From positions 62,001 to 126,000 of the forward strand of contig NZ_PHRF01000053.1 in NCBI RefSeq assembly GCF_004151105.1: DNA of 64,000 nucleotides, in the 5' to 3' direction. The notes beneath the pieces are model-generated. The model was not told the origin of the DNA. It saw only the letters and a list, made by a program, of their open reading frames with translations, and did no database searches. Each line of letters opens with the position of its first letter. Within the stretch, counting starts at the first letter, position 1. The translations under genes were made by a program, and so were the position numbers. This stretch comes from Streptomyces sp. L-9-10 (lineage in GTDB: Bacteria > Actinomycetota > Actinomycetes > Streptomycetales > Streptomycetaceae). Below are positions 9,787-17,708 of this stretch, in pieces.

Positions 9787-10737
9787 CTACGCCCAGAGCT
9801 GGCCCTGAAGCCTTTCGATCGCCTCTTCCGTCGTCGCCGCCGTGTAGACGCCCGTCGACACGTACTTCCAGCCCCCGTCCGCCACCACGAACACGATGTC
9901 CGCGCTGTCGCCCGCCTTCACCGCCTTGCGGCCGACACCGATCGCCGCGTGCAGTGCCGCGCCCGTCGAGATGCCCGCGAAGATACCTTCCTGCTGGAGC
10001 AGTTCACGGGTGCGTGTGACCGCGTCGGCGGAGCCGACGGAGAAGCGGGTCGTGAGGACGGACTCGTCGTACAGCTCCGGGACGAAGCCCTCGTCCAGGT
10101 TGCGCAGGCCGTAGACCAGGTCGTCGTAGCGCGGCTCCGCGGCGACGATCCGGATGCCCTCGACGTTCTCGCGGAGGTAGCGCCCCACGCCCATCAGCGT
10201 GCCCGTCGTGCCCAGGCCCGCCACGAAGTGCGTGATGGAGGGCAGGTCGGCCAGGATCTCCGGGCCGGTGGTGGCGTAGTGGGCGCCCGCGTTGTCCGGG
10301 TTGCCGTACTGGTAGAGCATCACCCAGGACGGGTTCTCGGCCGCCAGCTCCTTGGCGACCCGTACGGCTGTGTTGGAGCCGCCCGCCGCGGGGGACGAGA
10401 CGATCTCCGCCCCCCACATGGCGAGCAGGTCGCGCCGCTCCTGGGAGGTGTTCTCCGGCATCACGCAGACGATGCGGTAGCCCTTGAGCCGGGCCGCCAT
10501 GGCGAGGGAGATACCGGTGTTGCCGCTGGTGGGCTCCAGGATCGTGCAGCCCGGGGTGAGCCGGCCGTCCTTCTCGGCCTGTTCGACCATGTGCAGGGCG
10601 GGCCGGTCCTTGATCGAGCCGGTCGGGTTGCGGTCCTCCAGCTTGGCCCAGATCCGGACGTCGTCCGACGGCGAGAGCCGTGGGAGCCGGACCAGGGGCG
10701 TGTTGCCGACCGCCGCCAGCGGGGAGTCGTACCGCAT
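9787..10737 (-). CDS. cysM: CysO-dependent cysteine synthase CysM
   Basis: 316 residues from ATG 10737, whose A overlaps the last base of the cysO stop (TGATG), indicating translational coupling. It is a fold type II PLP enzyme: PLP lysine Lys43 in NPTGSIKDRP, phosphate loop PTSGNTGIS, and GGSNTAVR. In mycobacteria the equivalent CysM uses O-phosphoserine and the thiocarboxylate of CysO rather than free sulfide. The direct cysO linkage supports that here. Length and motifs are complete. Confidence 0.93.
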   Translation of the reverse strand: MRYDSPLAAVGNTPLVRLPRLSPSDDVRIWAKLEDRNPTGSIKDRPALHMVEQAEKDGRLTPGCTILEPTSGNTGISLAMAARLKGYRIVCVMPENTSQERRDLLAMWGAEIVSSPAAGGSNTAVRVAKELAAENPSWVMLYQYGNPDNAGAHYATTGPEILADLPSITHFVAGLGTTGTLMGVGRYLRENVEGIRIVAAEPRYDDLVYGLRNLDEGFVPELYDESVLTTRFSVGSADAVTRTRELLQQEGIFAGISTGAALHAAIGVGRKAVKAGDSADIVFVVADGGWKYVSTGVYTAATTEEAIERLQGQLWA

Positions 10738-11039
10738 CAGACCGTGTACGTGTCGAGCGCGCCGCCGGCCACGGCCGGGAGGATGGTGACGCTGTCGCCG
10801 TCGGCGAGCTTGGTGGAGATGCCGTCGAGGAAGCGGACGTCCTCGTCGTTGAGGTAGACGTTCACGAAGCGGCGGAGCTGGTTGTCCTTGGCCGGGTCGA
10901 TGAGCCGCTCCCGGATGCCGGCGTGCCGGGTTTCGAGGTCGTCGAAGAGCGCGGAGAGCGTGTCGCCACTGCCCTCGACGGCCTTGGCCCCGTCGGTGTA
11001 GGTGCGGAGGATGGTCGGGATGCGGACCTCGATGGCCAT
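10737..11039 (-). CDS. cysO: CysO sulfur carrier protein (MoaD/ThiS family) with C-terminal extension
   Basis: 100 residues from ATG 11039, with AGGAG nine bases upstream. A ubiquitin-like sulfur carrier: MAIEVRIPTILRTYT, FVNVYLNDEDVRFLDG and DGDSVTILPAVAGG match mycobacterial CysO. The mycobacterial protein ends at the reactive Gly-Gly; here seven residues (ALDTYTV) follow it, so the tail must be removed before adenylation and thiocarboxylation. A JAMM protease gene (mec) lies 3.3 kb away. It is coupled to cysM and preceded by a Cys-containing leader peptide. Confidence 0.93.
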   Translation of the reverse strand: MAIEVRIPTILRTYTDGAKAVEGSGDTLSALFDDLETRHAGIRERLIDPAKDNQLRRFVNVYLNDEDVRFLDGISTKLADGDSVTILPAVAGGALDTYTV

Positions 11040-11155
11040 GGCATGGGCTCCTGTATCGGGAGAGGGCGTGACGGGGGCGCGGCTCGGGCCCCCGCGCGAG
11101 GGGATACGTGCGTCCGGGCAGCCGGATCGCGGCAGGCGTCGCTCGGGGGCGTCGC

Positions 11156-11269
11156 TCAGCCCGCGGCGCCGGGACAGATGGCACTGGCGAGGCGGCACAG
11201 ATCGACGTGCAGCCGCGCCACGAGCAGCGGGGTGCTCGGCGTCTTGTCGCTCACGTCGTGGGAAACCAT
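11156..11269 (-). CDS. Putative leader peptide controlling cysO-cysM
   Basis: A 37-codon frame from ATG 11269 (or GTG 11254) to TGA at 11156, ending 117 bases before cysO. Its core LLVARLHVDLCRLASAIC has two Cys codons and matches the pattern of small Streptomyces peptides catalogued as putative leader peptides near sulfur genes. There is no Shine-Dalgarno; a TACGAT hexamer ends six bases before the ATG, so translation is probably leaderless. By analogy with mycobacterial poly-Cys uORFs, stalling at Cys codons could set cysO-cysM expression. Too short for ordinary gene callers. Confidence 0.7.
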   Translation of the reverse strand: MVSHDVSDKTPSTPLLVARLHVDLCRLASAICPGAAG

Positions 11270-11338
11270 GCGGTCATCGTAACGATTCCCGGTCGGCGGT
11301 CCGGCATGTGATCTCGTATCCCGGACGGCCCCTATCCG

Positions 11339-12115
11339 TCAGGCGGACGGGGGCAGATAGACGACGGTCGGCGCGCCGGTGGCGGGGTGCGTGCTGACCT
11401 CGGCGGTCACCCCGTAGACGGTGGCGAGCAGTTCGGCGGTGAAGACCTCGTGCGGGGTGCCGGAGGCGACGATCCGCCCTTCCTGGAGGACGTAGACGCG
11501 GTCGCAGTAGTACGCGGCGAGGTTCAGATCGTGCAGGGCGAGCAGGTTGGTGGTCCCGGACTGCCTGATCAGGGTGAGGATGTCGAGCTGGTAGCGGATG
11601 TCGAGGTGGTTGGTCGGCTCGTCGAGTACGAGCAGGGCGGGCCGCTGGACCAGGGCGCGGGCGACCAGCGCGCGCTGGCGTTCGCCGCCGGAGAGGGAGG
11701 GGAACGCGCGGTCCGCGAGGCCGGCGATCCCGACGCGGCCGAGTGCGGCTTCCGCGAGGGCGGCGTCGGCGGCGGTGTCGGCCTCCCAGAAGCGTTTGTG
11801 CGGGGAGCGGCCCATCGCGACCACCTCGCGGACGGTCAGCTCGAAGTCCAGCTGTCCGTCCTGCGGGACGGTGGCGACGCGGCGCGCCCTGGCCTTGGGG
11901 GTCATGGTGAGCAGGTCGTCGCCGTCGAGCAGGGCCCGTCCGTGGCTGGGGCGGAGCGTTCCGTAGACGCAGCGCAGGAGGGTGGTCTTGCCGCTGCCGT
12001 TGGGGCCGACGAGTCCGACGGTCTCGCCGGGGGCGGCGGTCAGGTCGGCGCTGTCGACGAGCAGGCGGCCGTCGGTGGTGAAGGAGAGTCCTTCGAGCCG
12101 GAGTGTCGCCGTCAT
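11339..12115 (-). CDS. btuD: Vitamin B12 ABC transporter ATP-binding protein
   Basis: 258 residues from ATG 12115, which overlaps the permease stop (ATGA). Walker A GPNGSGKTTLLR, signature LSGGERQRALVARAL, Walker B ALLVLDEPTNHLD and the switch LLALHDLNLAAYY are complete. FecE/BtuD-type domains energise siderophore or cobalamin uptake. Cobalamin is preferred because a cobalamin riboswitch heads the operon. Two subunits should pair with a BtuC dimer at the inner face of the membrane. Confidence 0.92.
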   Translation of the reverse strand: MTATLRLEGLSFTTDGRLLVDSADLTAAPGETVGLVGPNGSGKTTLLRCVYGTLRPSHGRALLDGDDLLTMTPKARARRVATVPQDGQLDFELTVREVVAMGRSPHKRFWEADTAADAALAEAALGRVGIAGLADRAFPSLSGGERQRALVARALVQRPALLVLDEPTNHLDIRYQLDILTLIRQSGTTNLLALHDLNLAAYYCDRVYVLQEGRIVASGTPHEVFTAELLATVYGVTAEVSTHPATGAPTVVYLPPSA

Positions 12116-13152
12116 ACGGGGGCTCCTTCTGGGCGGCGGCGCATCAGCCACAGGAGGGCGGGGCCGCCGGTGAGCGCGGTGAGTACGCCGACGGGCACGT
12201 CCTGGGGCGCGGCGACGGTACGGGCCGCGAGGTCGGCGACGACGAGGAGGACGGCTCCGCCCAGTGCCGCGACGGGCAGCAGGGCGCGGTGGCCCGCGCC
12301 GACGGCCATTCTGGCGGCGTGCGGGACGAGCAGTCCGATGAAGCCGACGGCGCCGCTCGCGGCCACCATCACGCCGGTGACCAGGGAGGCGAGGACGAAG
12401 ACCGCGGCGCGGAAGCGCGAGGTGTCCAGGCCGAGCGCGGTCGCGCCCTCCTCGCCCGCCAGCAGCAGATCGAGCGGCCGGGCCAGGGCCATGAGCAGGG
12501 CGGTGCCGAGGGTGAGGACGACGGCGGGCAGGAGCAGGGTGGACCAGCGGGCGCTGCCGAGGCCGCCGAAGGTCCAGTAGACGGCTTCCTGGAAGTGCTC
12601 GGGGCGTGCCGAGACGATCAGGATGAGGGTGGTGAGCGCGGAGAGGATGTACGAGACGGCGACCCCGGCGAGGACGAGCCGGCCGCCGGTCATCGTGGAG
12701 CGCCAGCGGGCGAGCCCGTACACCAGCGCCAGTGCGAGGAGCGAGCCGGCGAAGGCCGCGGCGGGCATGGTGACGGTGGTGGTGATCCCGCCGCCGATGC
12801 CGAGGACCATGACGAGCACGGCGCCGACGGACGCTCCGGAGGAGATGCCGAGGAGGAAGGGGTCGGCGAGCCGGTTGCGTACGAGCGCCTGGAGGACGGC
12901 GCCGACGACGGCGAGCCCGGCGCCGACGATCACACCGAGCAGCACGCGGGGCAGCCGTACGTCGAGCACGATGGTGCGGAAGGGGCTGGGGTCGGCGCCG
13001 CCGGTGAGGATGGTGATGACCTGGCCGGGCGGGATGCGTACGGAGCCGAGGGCGAGTCCCGCGACGACGGCGGTGGCGAGCGCGGCGGCGAGGCAGCCGA
13101 GCACCAGGGTGTAGCGCAGCCGCCCGTGGCCGGGCGGGGTGGTCCGGGTCAT
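12112..13152 (-). CDS. btuC: Vitamin B12 ABC transporter permease
   Basis: 346 residues from ATG 13152, eight bases after the binding-protein stop. FecCD/BtuC family: about ten membrane segments, the RLPRVLLGVIVGAGLAVVGA block, ADPFLLGISSGAS, and the ATPase-docking GLLVPHAAR. It forms the translocation channel with BtuD. It was chosen to start at the ATG rather than at the far-upstream frame opening, which overlaps the binding protein. Confidence 0.92.
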   Translation of the reverse strand: MTRTTPPGHGRLRYTLVLGCLAAALATAVVAGLALGSVRIPPGQVITILTGGADPSPFRTIVLDVRLPRVLLGVIVGAGLAVVGAVLQALVRNRLADPFLLGISSGASVGAVLVMVLGIGGGITTTVTMPAAAFAGSLLALALVYGLARWRSTMTGGRLVLAGVAVSYILSALTTLILIVSARPEHFQEAVYWTFGGLGSARWSTLLLPAVVLTLGTALLMALARPLDLLLAGEEGATALGLDTSRFRAAVFVLASLVTGVMVAASGAVGFIGLLVPHAARMAVGAGHRALLPVAALGGAVLLVVADLAARTVAAPQDVPVGVLTALTGGPALLWLMRRRPEGAPV

Positions 13153-13160
13153 GGCCGGGG

Positions 13161-14168
13161 TTACTTGACGGACTCGGGGTGGAGTTGTGCGGCGAGCCGT
13201 TCGATGGCGTCGGGCGCGCGTACGCCGAGGACCACGTCCGAGAGCGGCATGACGGCGAACCGCTTGTTCCTGACGGCCGGTACGTCCTTGAGGACGGGGT
13301 CCTCCAGCAGCCGCTTCTTCTTCTGGGCGACGGTGGTGGAGCCGTAGTCGTAGATGACGATGACGTCGGGCTTGCGGGCGACGACCTGTTCCCAGGTGGC
13401 GTCGCCGAAGGACTTGCCGAGGTCGGCGAAGACGTTGCGGCCGCCTGCGCGGGTGATCAGTTCGTTGCCGATGCCCGTGCCGCCCGCGGTGAAGGCGGTC
13501 TTGTCGCCGCTGTCGTAGACGAAGACGGAGAGCGGCTCGACGCCCTTGAGCAGGGCGGCGGTGTCCGTGACGGTGGTGCGTGCGGCGGCGATCCACTTCT
13601 CGGCGCGGTCGGGGACGCCGAAGGTGCGGCCCGTTTCGCGGACCTCCCGGTAGACGTCGTCGAGGGTCGCCTTGCCCTTGGGGCAGTTCTCCACGTTGAG
13701 CCGGGTGTGGATGCCCGCGGACTGGAGTTCGTCGCGGCCGCGGCCGTCCTTGGCGGCGAAGGCGCTGGCGTAGCCGCCGTAGACGAAGTCGGGGTTGGCG
13801 GCGAGCAGCCGCTCCTTGGAGGGGTACTCCTCGGCGAGCACCGGGACGCTCTTGTACGCCTTCTCGTAGGCGGGGAGGATCCGGTCGTCCAGCCAGGCGG
13901 TGCCGACGAGGGACTTCTCCAGGCCGAGCGCCAGCATCACTTCGGTGACGTGCTGGTTCATGGTGACGACGCGCTCCGGCGGCGCCTGATAGGTGGTTTC
14001 CACCCCGCAGTTGGTGACGGTGTACGGGAAGCCGGGCGCGGTCGCCGCGGCCGGCGTGCCGTCCTCCGCGTCCGTGGAGGCGGCGCCGCCGCAGGCGGTG
14101 AGCGGGAGCAGTACGGCGGATATGACGGCGGACGTGAGCGCACGGCGGCGCCGGGACAGCACAGACAC
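13161..14168 (-). CDS. btuF: Vitamin B12-binding lipoprotein
   Basis: 335 residues from GTG 14168, with GGAGGAGG eight bases upstream. A basic start, hydrophobic stretch and lipobox LTAC predict a lipid-anchored extracellular protein. The mature part has the two-lobed class III fold of metal-chelate binding proteins: PPERVVTMNQHVTEVMLALG, then KPDVIVIYDYGS in the second lobe. Order btuF-btuC-btuD with tight spacing is an operon. It could bind other corrinoids; the riboswitch argues for cobalamin. Confidence 0.92.
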   Translation of the reverse strand: MSVLSRRRRALTSAVISAVLLPLTACGGAASTDAEDGTPAAATAPGFPYTVTNCGVETTYQAPPERVVTMNQHVTEVMLALGLEKSLVGTAWLDDRILPAYEKAYKSVPVLAEEYPSKERLLAANPDFVYGGYASAFAAKDGRGRDELQSAGIHTRLNVENCPKGKATLDDVYREVRETGRTFGVPDRAEKWIAAARTTVTDTAALLKGVEPLSVFVYDSGDKTAFTAGGTGIGNELITRAGGRNVFADLGKSFGDATWEQVVARKPDVIVIYDYGSTTVAQKKKRLLEDPVLKDVPAVRNKRFAVMPLSDVVLGVRAPDAIERLAAQLHPESVK

Positions 14169-14194
14169 GGCAGGGCCTCCTCCGGGGGATTTCC

Positions 14195-14340
14195 GCGTCC
14201 CCTGGCTGGTGGGAGAAGGGCGGCAGGTCAGTTCCTGGCTGCCAAGCTGGGCTTGGTCACAGTGGCGGGACCGCGCCGGATTCACACCGGCTTCCTGATC
14301 CCCGCCGCCTCGGTTCGGCGCTCAGTGTGTCAGACCTGGT
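14195..14340 (-). ncRNA. Cobalamin riboswitch
   Basis: On the minus strand, GGAAGCCGGTGTGAATCCGG and CGGTCCCGCCACTGTGA followed by the B12 box GCCAGGAACTGACCTGCC (near 14223-14241) are the classic cobalamin riboswitch elements in order. Just downstream a GGGGA/TCCCC hairpin sits directly against the btuF ribosome site, suggesting control of translation. High B12 should repress btuFCD. Confidence 0.93.
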
Positions 14341-14376
14341 GAGCGCCGCGACGGGCGCCTCCCGCAGGTCCCGGCC

Positions 14377-14790
14377 TCAGACGATCTCGACGTCCTCTTC
14401 CGTGACCTCGCCCTCGACGATGCGGTACGAGCGGAACTGGAAGGGGCCCGAGTCGTCGTGGTCGGCGGTGGAGACGAGGACGTAGTGGGCGCCCGGCTCG
14501 TTGGCGTACGTGATGTCCGTACGGGACGGATACGCCTCGGTCGCGGTGTGCGAGTGGTAGATGATCACCGGCTCTTCGTCGCGGTCGTCCATCTCCCGGT
14601 AGAGCTTGAGCAGATCCGCCGAGTCGAACTCGTAGAACGTGGGCGAGCGAGCGGCGTTGAGCATGGGGATGAACCGCTCGGCCCGGCCGGTCCCGGCGGG
14701 ACCCGCGACCACGCCGCACGCCTCGTCGGGATGGTCGGCGCGCGCGTGCTCGACGATCTTGTCGTGCAGGGCCTGGGTGATGGTGAGCAT
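14377..14790 (-). CDS. mec: JAMM/Mov34 metalloprotease Mec (CysO processing)
   Basis: 137 residues from ATG 14790. The JAMM zinc site is complete: Glu23 in HPDEACG and HSHTATEAYPSRTD giving His79, His81, Ser89 and Asp92. In mycobacteria Mec releases cysteine from the CysO-Cys adduct; here it should also trim the seven-residue tail of CysO. There is no Shine-Dalgarno; a TATATT hexamer ends six bases before the ATG, so the transcript may be leaderless. In mycobacteria mec, cysO and cysM form one operon; here btuFCD lies between. Confidence 0.92.
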   Translation of the reverse strand: MLTITQALHDKIVEHARADHPDEACGVVAGPAGTGRAERFIPMLNAARSPTFYEFDSADLLKLYREMDDRDEEPVIIYHSHTATEAYPSRTDITYANEPGAHYVLVSTADHDDSGPFQFRSYRIVEGEVTEEDVEIV

Positions 14791-14813
14791 GGAGAAAATA
14801 TAAAGGGACGAGT

Positions 14814-14860
14814 ACGGCCCCTGGATCCGGGAGGGAGTTTCCCGGTTTTCCAGGGGCCGT
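14814..14860 (-). terminator. Terminator downstream of the amino acid permease
   Basis: A perfect 12-bp stem ACGGCCCCTGGA (14814-14825) with TCCAGGGGCCGT (14849-14860) encloses a smaller CCGGGA/TCCCGG hairpin. It lies between the permease stop and the mec promoter. Confidence 0.75.
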
Positions 14861-14886
14861 CGGGGTCTCGGCGGGGCTCGGCGTGG

Positions 14887-16350
14887 TTACTCCGCGGAGG
14901 CGTACTCCGGGGTGGAGTCGCCCGCCGCGGTCCGCGGGACGCGGCGCTTGAGGTACTGCCAGCCGATGAGGAGGCAGACCGCCCAGACCGCCCCCACGTA
15001 GAGGGAGACCCGCGCGTCCTTGTCGTACGCGATCAGGCAGGTGACGAGGGCGAGGAAGCCCACCGCGACCCAGCTGAACACCGAACCGCCGGGGGCGGGG
15101 AACGACGAGGCGGGCAGCAGGCCCGCCCGTACGCCGCGGCGGTAGCGGATATGGCTGATGAGGATCATCATCCAGGTCCAGATACCGGCGGCGGTGGCCA
15201 CGGACGTCACATAGCCGAAGGCCTTCTCCGGGACGATGTAGTTGAGGACCACACCGATGCCCATGAGGGCGACGGAGAGGGTGATGCCGAAGGCCGGGGT
15301 CTTGCGGGAGTTGAGCTTGCCGAAGAGCTTCGGCGCCTCGCTGTTGGCGGCGAGGTCGCGCAGCATCCGGCCGGTGGAGTACATCCCCGAGTTGCAGGAG
15401 GAGAGTGCGGCGGTCAGCACGACGAAGTTGACGATGCCGGCCGCGAGGGGGATGCCCATCGTCTCGAAGGCGTGGACGAAGGGGCTGGCGCCCGCCGAGA
15501 ACTCGGTCCACTTGACGACCGCGAGGATGACGGACAGCGCGCCCACGTAGAAGACGATGATGCGCCAGGGCAGCGTGTTGATCGCCTTGGGGAGGGTCTT
15601 CTCCGGGTTCTCGGACTCGCCCGCGGTGACGCCGACCAGTTCGACGGCGAGGTAGGCGAACATGACGCCCTGGAGGGTCATCAGGCTGGAGCCGATGCCG
15701 TTGGGGAAGATCCCGTCGTGGGCCCAGAGGTTGGAGGCGGTGGCGGTGTCACCGGCGTCGGAGAAGCCGAGGGTGAGCACGCCGAGACCGATGACGATCA
15801 TTCCGATGATCGCGGTGACCTTGATCATCGAGAACCAGAACTCGACCTCGCCGAAGATCTTCACCGAGATCAGGTTGACGCCGAAGAGCACCACCAGGAA
15901 GACCAGGGCGCTGACCCACTGGGGGATCTGGGGGAACCAGAAGTGGATGTAGATGGCCGCGGCGGTCAGTTCCGCCATCCCGGTGACGACCCACATCAGC
16001 CAGTACGTCCAGCCGGTGGCGAAGCCGAAGAACGGGCCGAGGAACTCTCTGGCGTACTCCGCGAAGGAGCCCGAGACCGGCCGGTAGAGGAGCAGCTCGC
16101 CGAGCGCCCGCATGATGAAGAAGATCACGACGCCGGCGAGGGCGTACATGAGGATGATGCTGGGGCCGGCCTTGGCGATGTTCGCTCCGGCGCCCATGAA
16201 GAGCCCGACGCCGATGGCGCCGCCGATGGCGATCATCTGTACCTGACGGCTGCCGAGTCCGCGCTCGTAGCCCTCTTCCGAGGTGCCGCCGTCGGCCGGT
16301 CCGGCGGTCCCGTCGCCGCCGTACTCCTTGTCGACCTGCGCTGAGGTCAT
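14887..16350 (-). CDS. Amino acid permease (AAT family)
   Basis: 487 residues from ATG 16350, with GGAGAAAGG upstream; the longer open frame to 16572 has no start support. Twelve membrane segments; the first, RQVQMIAIGGAIGVGLFMGA, and GSFAEYAREFLGPFFGFATGWTYW-type second block (only in part quoted) are hallmarks of the AAT family of APC transporters (GabP, AnsP, CycA, ProY). It should import an amino acid with a proton. Specificity is not deducible. Monocistronic, with its own terminator; its 5' leader of over 300 bases shows no known riboswitch. Confidence 0.88.
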   Translation of the reverse strand: MTSAQVDKEYGGDGTAGPADGGTSEEGYERGLGSRQVQMIAIGGAIGVGLFMGAGANIAKAGPSIILMYALAGVVIFFIMRALGELLLYRPVSGSFAEYAREFLGPFFGFATGWTYWLMWVVTGMAELTAAAIYIHFWFPQIPQWVSALVFLVVLFGVNLISVKIFGEVEFWFSMIKVTAIIGMIVIGLGVLTLGFSDAGDTATASNLWAHDGIFPNGIGSSLMTLQGVMFAYLAVELVGVTAGESENPEKTLPKAINTLPWRIIVFYVGALSVILAVVKWTEFSAGASPFVHAFETMGIPLAAGIVNFVVLTAALSSCNSGMYSTGRMLRDLAANSEAPKLFGKLNSRKTPAFGITLSVALMGIGVVLNYIVPEKAFGYVTSVATAAGIWTWMMILISHIRYRRGVRAGLLPASSFPAPGGSVFSWVAVGFLALVTCLIAYDKDARVSLYVGAVWAVCLLIGWQYLKRRVPRTAAGDSTPEYASAE

Positions 16351-16684
16351 GGTCGTGCGCCCTTTCTCCATACAGATCCGCGCCGTGCTCGGCCGCGGAC
16401 CAGTTCCTGATCCCCCCGGATATGGATGGAGTGCCGCCGGCGGTCGGCCGGCCGAAGCACCCCCGGGGACAGGGGTGGCGTCCCCGGGGGGTCGTGCAGA
16501 TCTATCACGGCGAACCGGGCGTCCGGCGGAGCGCGCTGTGGCGCAGGCCACAGGGAGAAGCGGACGAATCACACCGCGAACCGCAAAGGTCGCCGGAGCG
16601 GTGACGGGATCGTTACGCCGAATTGAGCGTCACCTGAGCGTACGGAAGGGGAACTGCCGGTGATCGGCATATGACACGCGGGAG
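16351..16684. other. Intergenic region upstream of the permease
   Basis: 334 bases. It holds a perfect 11-bp hairpin, CCCCCGGGGAC (16460-16470) with GTCCCCGGGGG (16480-16490), which suits a terminator for the clpS-DUF2017 unit reading leftward. I see no gene or riboswitch in the remainder. Confidence 0.6.
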
Positions 16685-17263
16685 TCACGGCATGAGTGTC
16701 TCGACAAGCGATTCCTGGAGCGCGCCGAGCCAGAGGTACGCCATCACCATCGGCTTGCGCGGGTCGGAGTCGGGCAGCCGGTACAGCTCGCCGCCCTCGT
16801 CCTCGTCGGTGACCTCCAGGCGGGTGCCGATCGTCAGCCGCAGGTCGTTGAGCGCGCCGAGCCAGTGCCGGCAGTCGTCGGGGGTCAGCTTGAGTACGGC
16901 GGCGCCCCCGCCCTCCACGGCGAGCGCGTCCAGCGTACGGACGAGCGCGAGGCCGTCCTCGCGCTTGCGGCCACGCAGGTCGTTCTCCGTGAACCGTCTG
17001 AACTCCGAGGAGAATTCGCGGAGTTCGTCGTCGTCATCGCCGTACGCGTCCGGGAAGAGCCGGGCCAGCGCCGGGTCGGCGGGCGGCTCGCTCGGCCCCT
17101 CGCTGAAGAGCGAGGCGAGCGGGTCCTCGCCCTGGGCCGGCTCGTCACCCGGCCCTATCAGCTCCAGGAGCTGTACGGCGAGCGAGCGCAGGATCGAGAC
17201 CTCGACCTCGTCGAGCGCGACGGCCGCGCCGCCGCCCGGGATCGCCTCGAACTGCCCGGCCAT
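16685..17263 (-). CDS. DUF2017 family protein
   Basis: 192 residues from ATG 17263, overlapping the clpS stop as TGATG. Acidic, helical protein: MAGQFEAIPGGGAAVALDEV start, an Asp/Glu-rich loop (DAYGDDDDELREFSSEFRR), and C-terminal YLWLGALQESLVETLMP. This family is regularly encoded directly after clpS in actinobacteria, which suggests a role in adaptor-mediated ClpAP/ClpCP proteolysis. That link is inference from gene order only. No catalytic motif is visible. Confidence 0.85.
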   Translation of the reverse strand: MAGQFEAIPGGGAAVALDEVEVSILRSLAVQLLELIGPGDEPAQGEDPLASLFSEGPSEPPADPALARLFPDAYGDDDDELREFSSEFRRFTENDLRGRKREDGLALVRTLDALAVEGGGAAVLKLTPDDCRHWLGALNDLRLTIGTRLEVTDEDEGGELYRLPDSDPRKPMVMAYLWLGALQESLVETLMP

Positions 17264-17568
17264 CAGGCGCGGTCCTGCGAGAGGGTGGCCCACAGCCCGA
17301 ATCCGTGCATCGCCTGTACGTCGCGCTCCATCTCCTCGCGGCTGCCGCTGGAGACGATCGCGCGGCCCTTGTGGTGGACGTCGAGCATCAGCTTGTGTGC
17401 CTTGTCCTTCGGATAGCCGAAATAGGTCTGGAAGACGTACGCCACATAACTCATCAGGTTGACCGGGTCGTTGTGCACGATCGTCACCCATGGCACATCG
17501 GGTTCGGGGACGGCGAAAGTCTCCTCGGCCGATTCGGGGCGTTCGATCTCAGTCGGGGCAACACTCAC
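17263..17568 (-). CDS. clpS: ATP-dependent Clp protease adaptor ClpS
   Basis: 101 residues from GTG 17568; the frame is open further upstream to 17667 but that would add a non-conserved basic tail. ClpS binds N-degron substrates and hands them to ClpA/ClpC. The binding pocket block VTIVHNDPVNLMSYVAYVF and the helix KAHKLMLDVHHKGRAIV with its conserved Met/His are present. It is translationally coupled to DUF2017. Confidence 0.93.
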   Translation of the reverse strand: MSVAPTEIERPESAEETFAVPEPDVPWVTIVHNDPVNLMSYVAYVFQTYFGYPKDKAHKLMLDVHHKGRAIVSSGSREEMERDVQAMHGFGLWATLSQDRA

Positions 17569-17708
17569 GGTTCGGGACGACCTTCTTCTCTGCGGGGGCG
17601 TGCCGGAATTCACAGCCTCACCTGACCCATGCTGCCACCCGTCGCGGCGTGTCGCACAAACGGCCACGAGAAATCGTCAAGGTGACGAGTATTGGGTAGC
17701 ATCGTCGT

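Noticed and set aside
9149..9808. Plus-strand ORF across the repeat block
   Set aside because: It consists of Val/Arg/Gly repeats from the tandem DNA repeats, with no ribosome site, so I do not call it a gene.
12103..13347. 414-codon plus-strand ORF
   Set aside because: Antisense to btuC and btuF; Gly/Asp/Glu/Arg-biased composition, no motif.
14458..16344. 628-codon plus-strand ORF
   Set aside because: Antisense to mec and the amino acid permease; compositional artefact.
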